Below the pieces are notes generated by a model. It was not told the origin of the DNA, searched no databases, and worked only from the letters and a program-made list of their open reading frames with translations. Made by a program: the position numbers and the translations under genes. From contig NZ_RYFF01000018.1 of the NCBI RefSeq assembly GCF_004138165.1, positions 38,585-102,584 on the forward strand: a stretch of 64,000 bases of DNA, in the 5' to 3' direction. Shown here one piece after another: positions 1 to 8,689 of the stretch; the stretch's first letter is position 1; every line of letters begins with the position of its first letter. This DNA comes from Candidatus Chloroploca sp. Khr17 (GTDB taxonomy: Bacteria > Chloroflexota > Chloroflexia > Chloroflexales > Chloroflexaceae).

Positions 1-131
1 CCAATGAAGGCATTGGTCAGGTGCTCTTCCTTGAAAGCGACGAGGCCTGCGAGGTCTCATACGCTGACAAGCGGGGCAAATACCAGGATCAGCACGGCAT
101 TGTCTTGCCACGCATCGATCGCAAGGCGTAG
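1..131 (+). CDS. C-terminal end of an unidentified protein (partial)
   Basis: The frame is open from the window edge (first full codon at position 3) and stops at TAG 129-131, giving 42 residues that begin [20 protein letters not shown] and end PRIDRKA. A strong bidirectional hairpin follows immediately, which fits the real 3' end of a plus-strand gene. The fragment is charged, with no membrane segment. I do not recognise the family; too little is present to assign a function. An overlapping frame from position 4 reads through the terminator and is probably a shadow. Confidence 0.55.
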   Translation, partial: NEGIGQVLFLESDEACEVSYADKRGKYQDQHGIVLPRIDRKA

Positions 132-147
132 CGTTCGCATAAAAAGT

Positions 148-186
148 GGCGCTAAAAAAACCGGCAATGCCGGTTTTTTTAGCGCC
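148..186. terminator. Bidirectional terminator hairpin
   Basis: Perfect 18-bp arms (148-165 and 169-186) with loop AAT. The arms carry an A7 and a matching T7 run, so the hairpin can terminate the incoming plus-strand gene and the minus-strand Nudix gene, whose stop is at 194. Confidence 0.85.
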
Positions 187-193
187 ATCTTCT

Positions 194-628
194 TTAGGGT
201 TCGCCCTGGGTTTTGATGATGGCGAGGGCGCGGCGCACGACCTCGCGCACCTGGGCGTAGGCCAGCGTGGTCAAGGCGGTTTCAGGGGAAACCCAGGTCG
301 CCTGGATGATGCCTTCATCAATGGCAGGGGTAGGCGGATCGTAGGGGGCACGGGCGAGGAAGTAAGCAACCTCTTTGTCGCGCCAGACCCCACGTTTATA
401 GATCGGATAACGTACCCGCGACAGAGGGCGCTCGACGACACAGGTAATGCCCGTCTCTTCGACAATCTCGCGGATCGCCGCCGTCTCATCATCCTCACCC
501 GGCTCCAGATGGCCCTTGGGCAACGTCCAGGTTTTATACCGGTCGCAGATCAACAGCAACTGCAGCGACCCATCGGGCGCATAGCTGTAGACAACCCCTC
601 CGGCGGCACGAATCGTACGGTTACTCAT
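194..628 (-). CDS. Nudix hydrolase (MutT/ApaH-like)
   Basis: 144 residues, a normal length for a single-domain Nudix enzyme. The Nudix box lies at about residues 39-61, running from GHLEPGE through REIVEETGI, with all the metal-binding glutamates. The surrounding RAAGGVVY start and TLPKGHLEPGE resemble the diadenosine-tetraphosphate/NTP pyrophosphohydrolase branch. Such enzymes cleave nucleoside diphosphates linked to another group in the cytoplasm; the substrate cannot be read from sequence. It overlaps the upstream ccdA-like gene by 4 bp (ATGA), so the two are probably translationally coupled. Confidence 0.88.
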   Translation of the reverse strand: MSNRTIRAAGGVVYSYAPDGSLQLLLICDRYKTWTLPKGHLEPGEDDETAAIREIVEETGITCVVERPLSRVRYPIYKRGVWRDKEVAYFLARAPYDPPTPAIDEGIIQATWVSPETALTTLAYAQVREVVRRALAIIKTQGEP

Positions 629-1554
629 TGCAACCCGAACAGCCTGCTAATACCCGTCTCGAGATCAGCAAACCAGACCCCGAGGCTACTATTGCCGGCC
701 ATCTGGGTCAGGATCTCAAGGCGTCCGGTGGCGAGCATTGCGCCAATGAGAATCATCAGCACGCCGCCAATCACACCAACCGTATGGAGATAGAACTGGC
801 GGCCAAAGAGCGTCACTTCGTACCCCTTGCCGCTGATCATCTTCCAGAAGGTGGAGCCACGCCCGAGGCGATTGAAGAAGGTCGCAAGAAAGATCAGCGG
901 AAGACCGAGCCCCGACGCATAGATGAAGGCAAGCACCGCACCCTGAAGCACCGCCACATTGCCCGACGCGGCGAGCATCGTCATAAACGAGCCAAAGAGC
1001 GGCCCGGCACACGCCGTCCACCCAAGGGCAAAGGTCGCACCATAGAGGTACGAGCCAAGCAGCGTCGTCGCGGGGCGCTCGTTGATCTGCACCCCGGCAA
1101 AGCCGAGCCCAAAGATCCCAAGCACACCAAAGATCATGATCACAATGCCGCCAACGACCATCAACGTATCACGGAAACCAAAGAGCAACCCGCTGAGCGC
1201 ACTGATGGCCCCCCCGAGCAGGGTCAGGGTCGTCGCGAGGCCAAAAAAGAAGGCCAGACTCATCACAAAGATGCTACGCCGTTGAGCCTGAAACGTCACG
1301 GCAAAATAGGCAGGCAAGATGGGCAGCGTACACGGCGACAGAAAACTGAGCAACCCCGTCAAAAAGACAGGGATGGCGAGAATCAGCACACTTGAACCAC
1401 CGGTCAGATAACCAACCTCATCACTAGTATTGAGGCTCAGAATAACGACAATCAGCGCAAGCGCACCGATCAGGCCAAACGCAAGCAAGCCACGCCGTGA
1501 ACGGAGGGGCTTCTCAACCACCTGAGGTGGAGCCTCAATCGGCTGAAACGACAT
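625..1554 (-). CDS. ccdA: CcdA/DsbD-type transmembrane thiol-electron transporter
   Basis: 309 residues with a basic N-terminal tail, one initial hydrophobic segment and six further membrane segments. The family's two redox cysteines are in place: C75 in LSFLSPCTLP and C182 in ALGWTACAGP. CcdA moves reducing equivalents from cytoplasmic thioredoxin across the membrane to extracytoplasmic thiol proteins, for cytochrome c maturation or disulfide repair. The extra N-terminal helix (about residues 22-42) is longer than in minimal CcdA. The start is supported by a GGAAGGA ribosome site 6-7 nt upstream. Its partner thioredoxin-like protein is not adjacent. Confidence 0.88.
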   Translation of the reverse strand: MSFQPIEAPPQVVEKPLRSRRGLLAFGLIGALALIVVILSLNTSDEVGYLTGGSSVLILAIPVFLTGLLSFLSPCTLPILPAYFAVTFQAQRRSIFVMSLAFFFGLATTLTLLGGAISALSGLLFGFRDTLMVVGGIVIMIFGVLGIFGLGFAGVQINERPATTLLGSYLYGATFALGWTACAGPLFGSFMTMLAASGNVAVLQGAVLAFIYASGLGLPLIFLATFFNRLGRGSTFWKMISGKGYEVTLFGRQFYLHTVGVIGGVLMILIGAMLATGRLEILTQMAGNSSLGVWFADLETGISRLFGLQ

Positions 1555-1572
1555 AATGATCCTTCCTCATAG

Positions 1573-1872
1573 CTAACGAACGACCAGACGCCGACCCTTG
1601 CGTCGAGCGGCTAGCAACTCTTGTTCATTGATTGGTTGTGCGCCAGCAAAATGGAGCGTATCACTCGGCACATCATAACGATAACGCCGCCGCACCCACT
1701 GGCCTGTTGGCTCCTGGCAAACGAGGGTCACCCGCCAGAGCGGGCCACTGGCATCGTAATGCTCATCAACAATCCAAACCAGCGCAGGAGCAGGAAAGAT
1801 CGTCTTGAGGCGCTCATCACTTGCTGCAACAATCGCCTGCACATCGTCGGGTGGGGGCTGCATCGTCACCAT
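1573..1872 (-). CDS. Conserved-looking small soluble protein, unknown
   Basis: 99 residues, no membrane segment, no cysteine cluster. It reads as a small alpha/beta domain (VWIVDEHYDASGPLWRVTLV) with a basic C-terminus (AARRKGRRLVVR). The ATG has a GAGGAG ribosome site 6 nt upstream. It lies 18 bp upstream of ccdA on the same strand, suggesting co-transcription. I do not recognise a family and assign no function. Confidence 0.6.
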   Translation of the reverse strand: MVTMQPPPDDVQAIVAASDERLKTIFPAPALVWIVDEHYDASGPLWRVTLVCQEPTGQWVRRRYRYDVPSDTLHFAGAQPINEQELLAARRKGRRLVVR

Positions 1873-1905
1873 ACCATACTCCTCGGCTTTATCGCTGATA
1901 TTCTA

Positions 1906-2550
1906 TTATAACAAACCAAAGGCCATAAATGTACCCACAACACAGAGTGCCGACAGTGCGAGACCGGCGACAACCTGCATCAACGTATGGTTGCGGGTAC
2001 GCACCCGTGCCCATCCAAGCGCAAGTGCGCAGAGCCAAAAGAAGAGGCCGAGCGGTTCGGCATAGAGTGAGGCAAGCGTTGCCGTCGAACCCATCGTCGA
2101 GGCATGCACACTGATTTTCCAGTAGAGATTGATAAACCATGCTACGACACTCAAAATCAGCGCCGACGTTACCATCGCCAGCATTGGCAACGGGGCCCCG
2201 ACAAAGAGCAGGATCAACAAACTAACGAGCAGATTGATAATGCCAAAGAGGTAGAGTTCGTTGCGCTGCGAGCGTACCGAAATATCATCGTCGGTGTAGA
2301 CCCCTTGACGCAAGCGCATAGCAAAAAAGATCAGCGGCGGGACGACCTGCAAAAACGTCGCCAGCAACGCCCAGAGCAAGCCGGTGCGCAACGGACTAAT
2401 GCCGAGCAGGCCAACAATGAAGATGCTGACGACCCCAAGAATCACCGGGTGCAGCACCTGTGAAATAAGGCGTGCGACGATATACCCTCGACCTGGCATG
2501 GCCCCTCGACGCAACGCCTCGGCGGACAGGTCGTTGTGTTGTAATGACAT
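1906..2550 (-). CDS. PAP2-superfamily-like integral membrane protein
   Basis: 214 residues with about six hydrophobic segments. Two stretches resemble PAP2 phosphatase motifs: KISVHAST (H149), comparable to the PSGH motif, and RTRNHTLMQVVAG (R186, H188), comparable to the SRxxxxxHxxxD motif. The first motif (KxxxxxxRP) and the final aspartate are not convincing, so lipid phosphatase activity is uncertain. It sits 9 bp downstream of a GT4 glycosyltransferase gene on the same strand, which suggests a role in the cell envelope or in polyprenyl-linked sugar metabolism. Confidence 0.68.
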   Translation of the reverse strand: MSLQHNDLSAEALRRGAMPGRGYIVARLISQVLHPVILGVVSIFIVGLLGISPLRTGLLWALLATFLQVVPPLIFFAMRLRQGVYTDDDISVRSQRNELYLFGIINLLVSLLILLFVGAPLPMLAMVTSALILSVVAWFINLYWKISVHASTMGSTATLASLYAEPLGLFFWLCALALGWARVRTRNHTLMQVVAGLALSALCVVGTFMAFGLL

Positions 2551-2559
2551 AAGAACTCT

Positions 2560-3720
2560 CTATCCCGTAGCTATACGGCGTCTGGCACCCAGTTCAGCAT
2601 AACAGGTTCGCAAGGTCTGGGCCGACGCTTGCCAGGTAAACTGGTACGCCTGCGCTGGCCCCTTGCGCCGCAACAAGGTGGCCTGCTGCAATGCCTGTTG
2701 GATCCCCTCAGCGATTGACGCCACACTCAACGGATCAACCAGCACCGCCGCATCACCAACCACCTCGGGCAAACTTGACCCATCTGCCGTCACGACCGGC
2801 ACACCACACGCCAGTGCCTCCAACGCAGGCAACCCAAAGCCTTCATAGAGCGATGGGTAGACAAAGGCTTCTGCCAGATTATACACTGCGGGAAGAGTTT
2901 CATCAGCAACAAAATCAACAAAATGGACACGCGTTGTGACACTGCAACGCTCAACCGCCGCAAAAACCTCTTCATAGAGCCAGCCGCGCCGTCCGGCAAG
3001 AACGAGGTGCATCTCCAACGGAAGATCCGCCTGCGCAAAGGCTTCAACCAAGCGCACCAGATTTTTGCGCGGCTCAAGGGTACCCACAAACAGCAGGAAA
3101 CGTGCCGGCAGGCCCAGCGCAGCACGCACCGAAGCAAGTTCAGCCTGCGGAAGCGGACGAAAGCGCGGGTCAACCCCAGGATAGAGCAGGCGAACCTGCG
3201 GGCCACTGACGCCCAGCAAGCGTTCGAGATCACCTGCGGTAGCCTGCGAATCAACAAGCACGAGATCGGCGCGGCGCAACGCACGTGGCACGGCACGGGT
3301 GAGGTAACGCCGCAACCCAGCCTCGGCACACTCGGGATAGACAAGAAAGGTGAGATCGTGAACCGTCAACAGCGTGCGGGCACGGGTCGGCGGCAAGACA
3401 AAATCGGGCGCATGCAAAAGGTCGATTGGCCCAACAAGCCATTCAGCATAAAGCGGCACGTGCAGCCGTTGCCAGAGAATGGTCAACAGACGTGGCGTAA
3501 ACGGAATCGGGTGCGCACGTACATGGGGATACGCGCGACAGAGGGACTGCAACTCGGCGAGGTACGGTGCATCTGGAGGAAGGCCGCCCGCGGCATACAA
3601 AAGCTTGAACTGCACCCCGGTGGCGGCCTGTTTGACCGTAGCGCGGATCAACTCACGCGTATAACGCCCAATCCCGGCCCCCTGCCATACTGCAGCCGTG
3701 TAGTCTACCCCAATGATCAT
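2560..3720 (-). CDS. GT4-family glycosyltransferase
   Basis: 386 residues with a GT-B layout. The N-terminal acceptor domain opens MIIGVDYTAAVWQGAGIGRY. The C-terminal donor domain has VGTLEPRKNLVRLVEAFAQA and the nucleotide-sugar signature EGFGLPALEALACGVPVV, whose E-x7-E pattern is the retaining GT4 hallmark, followed by LPEVVGDAAVLVDP. Such enzymes are usually cytoplasmic or membrane-associated mannosyl- or glucosyltransferases acting on polyprenyl or lipid acceptors; the sugar is not predictable. The downstream PAP2-like protein is probably in the same transcript. Confidence 0.9.
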   Translation of the reverse strand: MIIGVDYTAAVWQGAGIGRYTRELIRATVKQAATGVQFKLLYAAGGLPPDAPYLAELQSLCRAYPHVRAHPIPFTPRLLTILWQRLHVPLYAEWLVGPIDLLHAPDFVLPPTRARTLLTVHDLTFLVYPECAEAGLRRYLTRAVPRALRRADLVLVDSQATAGDLERLLGVSGPQVRLLYPGVDPRFRPLPQAELASVRAALGLPARFLLFVGTLEPRKNLVRLVEAFAQADLPLEMHLVLAGRRGWLYEEVFAAVERCSVTTRVHFVDFVADETLPAVYNLAEAFVYPSLYEGFGLPALEALACGVPVVTADGSSLPEVVGDAAVLVDPLSVASIAEGIQQALQQATLLRRKGPAQAYQFTWQASAQTLRTCYAELGARRRIATG

Positions 3721-3754
3721 ATGGCTAGCGCCCTCTAACCCGTCATGAAACCCA

Positions 3755-3807
3755 TAGGCTACTGGCGCAAACAGCCCGCTATGCGGGCTGTTTGCGCCAG
3801 TAGCCTA
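3755..3807. terminator. Long perfect hairpin after the zinc-ribbon gene
   Basis: Perfect 25-bp arms (3755-3779 and 3783-3807) with a TAT loop. It lies 31 bp beyond the minus-strand zinc-ribbon gene (stop at 3838) and 34 bp upstream of the GT4 start. There is no long T run, so termination efficiency is inferred from stem strength only. Confidence 0.7.
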
Positions 3808-3837
3808 CGCTTCCTAGGGGCGTAGACCCCAACCGAG

Positions 3838-4308
3838 TCAGGCTACGCGTGACCCACAATTCGGACAAAACATCGCCGTCACCGGCATCTGAAAACCACA
3901 GGCACCACAGACTTTCGTTGGTGGCGGTGGCGTATACGGGTCTGATGCGGGCGGGGTTTCGTAGCTAATTGGCACCTGTTGCGATGGTGGCGGCGGAGTA
4001 TATGTCGGTGGTGGCTCGACAAAAACCTCGGTCTGAGCCTGTTTCAGTTCCTCTTCTTTGGCTACCAATGAAGAACGCAACTGATCAATAGCTGCCGAGA
4101 GTTCATTCAGACTGGCCGAATGAATCTGTCCAGCCCGCAACAATTCATAGGCCCGCTGCCCCAGTTCGTACATCCGCGTATCAACCTGACGCTGCACTTC
4201 ATTGACTTCACCCTGCAGCCGTGTCGTCTTCTGAAACTTTTCAGCCTCAAATTTCGCCCGATCAACCCCCTGGGAAATCTGTTTGCTGATCTGATCAAGA
4301 AAGCCCAT
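3838..4308 (-). CDS. Coiled-coil protein with C-terminal zinc ribbon
   Basis: 156 residues in three parts. Residues 1-95 are an amphipathic helical or coiled-coil stretch that opens MGFLDQISKQISQGVD. About 95-132 is a Pro/Thr/Tyr-rich linker with PPPTYTPPPP-like repeats. The tail is a zinc ribbon with two CxxC knuckles (VCGACGF and FCPNCGS). The GGGAGGT ribosome site is 6 nt from the ATG. This architecture is common among bacterial proteins of unknown role that carry a DZR-type ribbon. No enzymatic function is visible. Confidence 0.75.
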   Translation of the reverse strand: MGFLDQISKQISQGVDRAKFEAEKFQKTTRLQGEVNEVQRQVDTRMYELGQRAYELLRAGQIHSASLNELSAAIDQLRSSLVAKEEELKQAQTEVFVEPPPTYTPPPPSQQVPISYETPPASDPYTPPPPTKVCGACGFQMPVTAMFCPNCGSRVA

Positions 4309-4397
4309 CGGGATACCTCCCTTGTTGTTAAGCTATTTCTGCTTCTGATATGACGACGCTGATCTTCGCCTGGATGCAGCTATTGTAGCATAGCCCT

Positions 4398-5375
4398 CTA
4401 GCCAACCTGAGGCGAGAGATCAGCGAGGCGGTTGCGCAATTGCAGAATCATCGCCGAGTTCCCTCGTTCTTCACCCATTTTGGCAAGTTGATGTTTTTTC
4501 TGCGCCAGTTCCGCACAGGTCTGGTAGAAGAGCCGGGCTTCACGACTGCGCCAGCGGGCAAGCAATTGTTTGCGCAACGATGAGGCGGTTTCGTACTGCG
4601 CAACACTGATGGTGCCACGCGACGCCTCTTCACGCAGGTAGGTCTTGAGCCAGCGTCGCTCACGCATGAGCGCCCAGATCACGACCCCCAACGCCACCAA
4701 CCAGCCGATCCAGTCAACTATGAAGAGCAACGCCAACCCGACCACGCCAAGTGCTTCACCAAGCAGCACCGCCATGCCATTATGCAAGGCATGCAAAAAG
4801 ATCGCAATGAAGAGCCCCAGCAGCGGGAAGAAGATCCGACTGAAGGTTCCGCGCCGCAAGCGCCCCAACGCAAGGCCCATGCCAAAAAAAGCCGTGTAGA
4901 CAGCATGGCCCCAGCCACCCAGGATCACGCGCACGATAAAGAGCGCAAACATCGACTCGTAGCCGCCATCCTGGTAGCCAAGAAAATAGAGGTAGAGCAC
5001 ATTTTCGGTGGCCGCAAAACCCAGCGCGGTAATCGCCCCATAGACCATCCCATCCAGCACTGAGTCAAATTCGTAGGGCGCAATCAAAAAGATCAGCCCC
5101 ACCGCAATGCCCTTCAGTACTTCTTCCACAATTGGGGCCAACAGGGCTGTGCCAGTGAATTCAAGCATCAATTCATCAGCAATGAACATCGCAACGCCAA
5201 CTTCAAGTGCCGAGGTCCAGATGATCGCCCCGATGGTCGCAACGAGCGCCCCCCATAAAAAGGCACCCACCAGGAGACGCATCGGCTCTTTCTCAAAACG
5301 ATCGAGCCAGTAGACGATCGAGGCATAGAAGAAGGCCGGAATGAAACTCAGCAGTACCGCAATGAGAAACGCCAT
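4398..5375 (-). CDS. PrsW-family intramembrane metalloprotease
   Basis: 325 residues with about eight membrane helices in the first 245 and a helical, charged cytoplasmic tail of about 80 residues. PrsW/CPBP-like catalytic elements are visible: EE at 84-85 in PIVEEVLKGIA, then ATENVLY, GWGHAVYTAFFG and HALHNG. PrsW proteases cleave within the membrane, for example on anti-sigma factors; the substrate here is unknown. The start ATG overlaps the hisB stop by 1 bp (TAATG), so it is probably the last gene of the his cluster transcript. The long C-terminal tail is unlike minimal PrsW and may be regulatory. Confidence 0.85.
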   Translation of the reverse strand: MAFLIAVLLSFIPAFFYASIVYWLDRFEKEPMRLLVGAFLWGALVATIGAIIWTSALEVGVAMFIADELMLEFTGTALLAPIVEEVLKGIAVGLIFLIAPYEFDSVLDGMVYGAITALGFAATENVLYLYFLGYQDGGYESMFALFIVRVILGGWGHAVYTAFFGMGLALGRLRRGTFSRIFFPLLGLFIAIFLHALHNGMAVLLGEALGVVGLALLFIVDWIGWLVALGVVIWALMRERRWLKTYLREEASRGTISVAQYETASSLRKQLLARWRSREARLFYQTCAELAQKKHQLAKMGEERGNSAMILQLRNRLADLSPQVG

Positions 5376-5968
5376 TACAAGACCCCCTTGGTACTCGGCA
5401 CAGCACCGGCAAGGCGTGGATCAAAGCGGGTCGCGGCATCAAGTGCCCGCCCGAAGGCTTTGAAGAGCCCTTCGATCTTGTGGTGGTCGTTCCGCCCATA
5501 GAGTACCTGCGCGTGCAAGTTCATGCGCCCGTGGATGGCGATGCTCTCAAAAAGATGGAAGATCAGATCGGTGCCAAGTTGACCAACCCGCGGGGTGACA
5601 AATTCCGCCTGTACCACACAATAGGGGCGGCCCCCCAGATCGACCGCGACCAGCGCCAGGGCCTCGTCCATTGGCACAAAACTATGCGCGGTGCGCGTGA
5701 TGCCCCGCCGCTCACCGAGCGCTTGGTCAAGGGCGCGGCCCAGGCAGATGCACGTATCCTCGGCCGTGTGGTGCTCATCAATCTGCAGATCGCCACGGGC
5801 GTTGACCGTCAAATCAAAGAGGCCATGCTTCGCCCAGAGCGTCAACATATGATCGAGAAAACCGATCCCTGTGTTGAGCGTGGACGCACCGCTGCCATCA
5901 AGGTTGAGGGCCAGCGTAATCTCGGTTTCGCCCGTCGTCCGCGTAATGGTGGCAATACGTTGTTCCAT
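5375..5968 (-). CDS. hisB: Imidazoleglycerol-phosphate dehydratase
   Basis: 197 residues from the ATG at 5968, the standard monofunctional HisB length; the frame extends upstream to 6064 but that part overlaps the mazG-like gene. Metal-binding motifs include [16 protein letters not shown] (H40, H48), DEHHTAED (64-71) and NDHHKIEG near the C-terminus. It converts imidazole-glycerol-phosphate to imidazole-acetol-phosphate in histidine synthesis. It sits 4 bp downstream of the mazG-like gene in a compact minus-strand unit with hisN and near hisC. Confidence 0.95.
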   Translation of the reverse strand: MEQRIATITRTTGETEITLALNLDGSGASTLNTGIGFLDHMLTLWAKHGLFDLTVNARGDLQIDEHHTAEDTCICLGRALDQALGERRGITRTAHSFVPMDEALALVAVDLGGRPYCVVQAEFVTPRVGQLGTDLIFHLFESIAIHGRMNLHAQVLYGRNDHHKIEGLFKAFGRALDAATRFDPRLAGAVPSTKGVL

Positions 5969-5972
5969 AGGC

Positions 5973-6299
5973 TTATTCACTACGTTCCAGGCTGCGTTCA
6001 CGGCTAAACCCCTCGGGGTAGCGTCGGCGCAACTTGGCAATATTCGCCTCCATAATCTCCTCAAGCGTCAAGCCGAGCGCATCAGCCGCCAGCGCCACAT
6101 ACCAGAGCACATCGCCTAGCTCATTGCGCAGGGCTGTTTCATCAAGTGGATGGCCGTGAAAGGCCCATTTCTTGAGCGTATCAGCCACTTCACCGGCCTC
6201 GCCACTGAGCCCAAGGGCTGCATTGAGCAACCGGTCGTCACGTTCACGTCCAGGGGCCTCGGTGCGCAGGGCCAGACGCTGGTAGTCATTCGCTTCCAT
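5973..6299 (-). CDS. MazG-like nucleotide pyrophosphohydrolase
   Basis: 108 residues, a single MazG domain. The all-alpha NTP-PPase signature is present: E34 and E37 in [15 protein letters not shown], then E60 and D63 in [13 protein letters not shown]. Family members hydrolyse NTPs to NMP and pyrophosphate. HisE, the phosphoribosyl-ATP pyrophosphohydrolase, belongs to the same superfamily, so the location between hisN and hisB raises the possibility of a HisE-like role; the sequence looks more like housekeeping MazG. Its start overlaps the hisN stop by 4 bp (ATGA). Confidence 0.85.
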   Translation of the reverse strand: MEANDYQRLALRTEAPGRERDDRLLNAALGLSGEAGEVADTLKKWAFHGHPLDETALRNELGDVLWYVALAADALGLTLEEIMEANIAKLRRRYPEGFSRERSLERSE

Positions 6300-7069
6300 C
6301 AGCCGATCACCTCCATCAACTCGTCAAGGACGAGGCGATTGGTACTGATGCCATCGCCACGTTCAATCGTTGCCACACCCTGCCAATCAGTAAAAGTGCC
6401 GCCCGCTTCTTCAAGAATTGGCAGCAACGCCGCGTTATCCCAGATATTCATGATCGGATCAAGCGCCACCTCGGCGCGCCCGGTCGCAACGAGCAAATGA
6501 CCATAACAATCGCCCCACGTCCGAAAGAGCCCACACGCATTGAGGATGCGGGCAAGCGCAGCATCTTTGCCATACTGCTCGTAACCGTGCGCAATCGTCG
6601 CAACCACCAGGCTCTCACGAAGGCGACTGACCGACGAAACCCGGCACGGCCTCCCATTCCACCAGCAACCCGCTCCTCGCGCCGCGTACACCATCTCGCC
6701 GGTTGCCGGCATATTGACGACGCCCAGCACTGGCTCGTGCTCACGCAAGAGGGCCATCATCACCCCATAGAGCGGCACCCCCCGAATGAAGCTTTTGGTA
6801 CCATCAATTGGATCGAGGATCCAGCGATAACTGCTCGTCGCCACGCCAGTCAAGCCCTCTTCTTCGCCAAGAATCGCGTGATCGGGATAACGCTCCCTAA
6901 GCGCGGCCCGCAGAAAGGTCTCAGTCTCACGATCGGCAATCGTCACCGGCGAATCGTCAGCCTTGCGATCAACCAGCAGATCGCTCTGGAAATAGCGCAG
7001 CGTGATCTTGCCCGCCTGCCACGCCAGCCGATGGGCAAAATCAAGCATATCCTGCAACTCGTTGGTCAT
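6299..7069 (-). CDS. hisN: Histidinol-phosphatase, inositol-monophosphatase family
   Basis: 256 residues from the ATG at 7069, chosen because AGGAAGG lies just upstream; an in-frame start at 7084 is less well placed. IMP-family metal motifs are clear: LGEEEG (68-72), WILDPIDGTKSF (83-94) and, near the C-terminus, IMNIWDNAALLPI. The family dephosphorylates inositol phosphate, histidinol phosphate or similar substrates. Position next to hisB and hisC favours L-histidinol phosphate (HisN), which would complement the absence of a phosphatase domain in this HisB. The assignment between HisN and a generic IMPase rests on context. Confidence 0.85.
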   Translation of the reverse strand: MTNELQDMLDFAHRLAWQAGKITLRYFQSDLLVDRKADDSPVTIADRETETFLRAALRERYPDHAILGEEEGLTGVATSSYRWILDPIDGTKSFIRGVPLYGVMMALLREHEPVLGVVNMPATGEMVYAARGAGCWWNGRPCRVSSVSRLRESLVVATIAHGYEQYGKDAALARILNACGLFRTWGDCYGHLLVATGRAEVALDPIMNIWDNAALLPILEEAGGTFTDWQGVATIERGDGISTNRLVLDELMEVIG

Positions 7070-7412
7070 AGCTTCCTTCCTCATTAGAGATGGTTCGTAG
7101 GAACGTTACCGTTTGTGCCGTAGGTAGTGCGGACCTCAGTCGGCTGAGCCAGAAGCCGACTGAAGTCCGCACTACCGTCTAATGGTTTTTAAGCAACAAA
7201 ACCCGCCTGAGACCTCACCGGTCTTGAAGACCGGTGAGGTCTCACGGCTCGCGGTGCCACTGGCCCGCGAGCCGTGAGACCTCAGGGTGACATGCAGATG
7301 GCCTCACACGCACCAGCGGGTTGATACACCTGGGAGCGCGCGGGCGGCCCGCCCGCTTTTGCCCCCGAAGCGGGCGAACTGTCCGCACGCCCAGAGCCAG
7401 CCTATACATATC
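7070..7412. repeat. Gene-free stretch filled with three palindromic repeats
   Basis: Between hisC and hisN I see no gene. It contains a 23-bp-arm hairpin (7123-7145 with 7154-7176, one mismatch), a near-complete palindrome at 7208-7244 (18-bp arms, one-base loop), and a second hairpin at 7241-7254 with 7265-7278. These partly overlap each other. The palindromes contain the words GTCGGCT and GAGGTCTCA, which suggests dispersed repetitive elements rather than simple terminators. Confidence 0.75.
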
Positions 7413-8504
7413 CTACAAGTGGTGCAACGCCTCAAGCAAGATCTCGCTCTGAGCCGGTGTACCGATACTGATGCGAATGTAGTCGCGCAGCAGGCTGGTA
7501 TGATAGTAGCGCACCAGAATGCCCTGTTGCTCAAGGGTTGCCTTGACCTCGCGGGCACTGCGCCCTTCGACCCGACAGAGAATGAAATTGGCCGCACTCG
7601 GCTGCGGATGCAGCCAGGACACTTCGGCAAGCAAGGGCAGCAGCCGTTCACGCTCATTGACCAGACGGGCAACCCGTTCAAGCAGCAATTGTCGATCTTC
7701 GAGCGAAGCAAGCGCCGCCGTCTGGGCGGCAACACTCACATTGTAGGGTTGCTTGATCTTCCAGAGGTGCGCGGCAAGCCAACCCGACACAAGCGCATAG
7801 CCCACACGCAACCCCGCCAAACCGGCCCACTTGCTAAAGGTGCGCAGGATCACCAGGTTTTCGTAACGGGCGACCCACTCGGCAAAGCCCTGACCAACAC
7901 CAGCGAATTCGATATAGGCCTCATCAACCACCACCAGCAACGGCAAACGCAGCAACCGCTCCAGTTCCTCGGGGGCAAGCAGATTGCCCGTGGGATTATT
8001 CGGACTCGTCAAAAAGAGCACCTTGGCCTGGCTTGTTGCGGCGGTAGCCTCGATGGCGTCAAGATCAAGTTCAAAAGCGGCCCCACGTGGCACCGTGATC
8101 ACGCGCCCCCCGCAGACCTGGGTATCAAACCGGTACATCCCGAAGGTTGGCTGGCAATCAATGACGGCATCACCCGGATTAAGGCAGAGACGCAGGATCA
8201 TATCAATCAGTTCATCGGCACCCGCTCCACACACCAGCGCCTCTGCGGGCTGCCCAGTGTAGCGTGCCAGCGCCTGCCGCAACGCCGTATGACCGGGGTC
8301 GGGGTAGATATGGTAGTGCTGCTCACTCGTCAGGGCTGTCAGCGCGGCTGGCGAAGGCCCGTAGGGATTCTCATTGGCATCAAGTTTGACCAGTCGCTCG
8401 ACCGGCAACCCGAGGCGGCGTGCCAACACCTCAAGCGGCAAAATCGGCGTATAAGGCTCGAGATCAGCAATCTCTGTGCGCAACCAGCGAGCAGCAAGTG
8501 TCAT
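7413..8504 (-). CDS. hisC: Histidinol-phosphate aminotransferase
   Basis: 363 residues, the usual HisC length, a fold-type I PLP aminotransferase. Signature features are LDANENPYGPSPAA (41-54), SPNNPTGN (167-174), the PLP-contact VVVDEAYIEF (D194, Y197) and the PLP lysine K225 in RTFSKWAGLAGLRVGY. It transfers the amino group from glutamate to imidazole-acetol phosphate. It heads the minus-strand his cluster but is separated from hisN by 343 bp of palindromic repeats, so the two may be separate transcripts. Another aminotransferase specificity cannot be fully excluded, but the his context supports HisC. Confidence 0.92.
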   Translation of the reverse strand: MTLAARWLRTEIADLEPYTPILPLEVLARRLGLPVERLVKLDANENPYGPSPAALTALTSEQHYHIYPDPGHTALRQALARYTGQPAEALVCGAGADELIDMILRLCLNPGDAVIDCQPTFGMYRFDTQVCGGRVITVPRGAAFELDLDAIEATAATSQAKVLFLTSPNNPTGNLLAPEELERLLRLPLLVVVDEAYIEFAGVGQGFAEWVARYENLVILRTFSKWAGLAGLRVGYALVSGWLAAHLWKIKQPYNVSVAAQTAALASLEDRQLLLERVARLVNERERLLPLLAEVSWLHPQPSAANFILCRVEGRSAREVKATLEQQGILVRYYHTSLLRDYIRISIGTPAQSEILLEALHHL

Positions 8505-8650
8505 AGATGTGTCCCATTATCTGTTCTCTTCATCATCGCACGATGCACCCTTAGTATACCATCTGGGCGTCAGGGAGCCTGCGGCCCCCAAGAAAAATGG
8601 TTTTGCTGGGGTTCGCTCGTACCGCACAAAACCACATACCATTTCCCGAA

Positions 8651-8679
8651 TTGACATTCTGCCCGCTTCCTGCTACTCT
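8651..8679 (+). promoter_or_regulatory. Sigma-70-type promoter of tRNA-Pro
   Basis: Perfect -35 TTGACA at 8651-8656, 17-bp spacer, -10 TACTCT at 8674-8679. The predicted start near 8686 lies just before the tRNA at 8690. Confidence 0.75.
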
Positions 8680-8689
8680 TAGAGAAGAA

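Noticed and set aside
7208..7291. Attenuator of the his cluster.
   Set aside because: There is no short leader frame with histidine codons, and the palindromes match the look of other dispersed repeats in the window.
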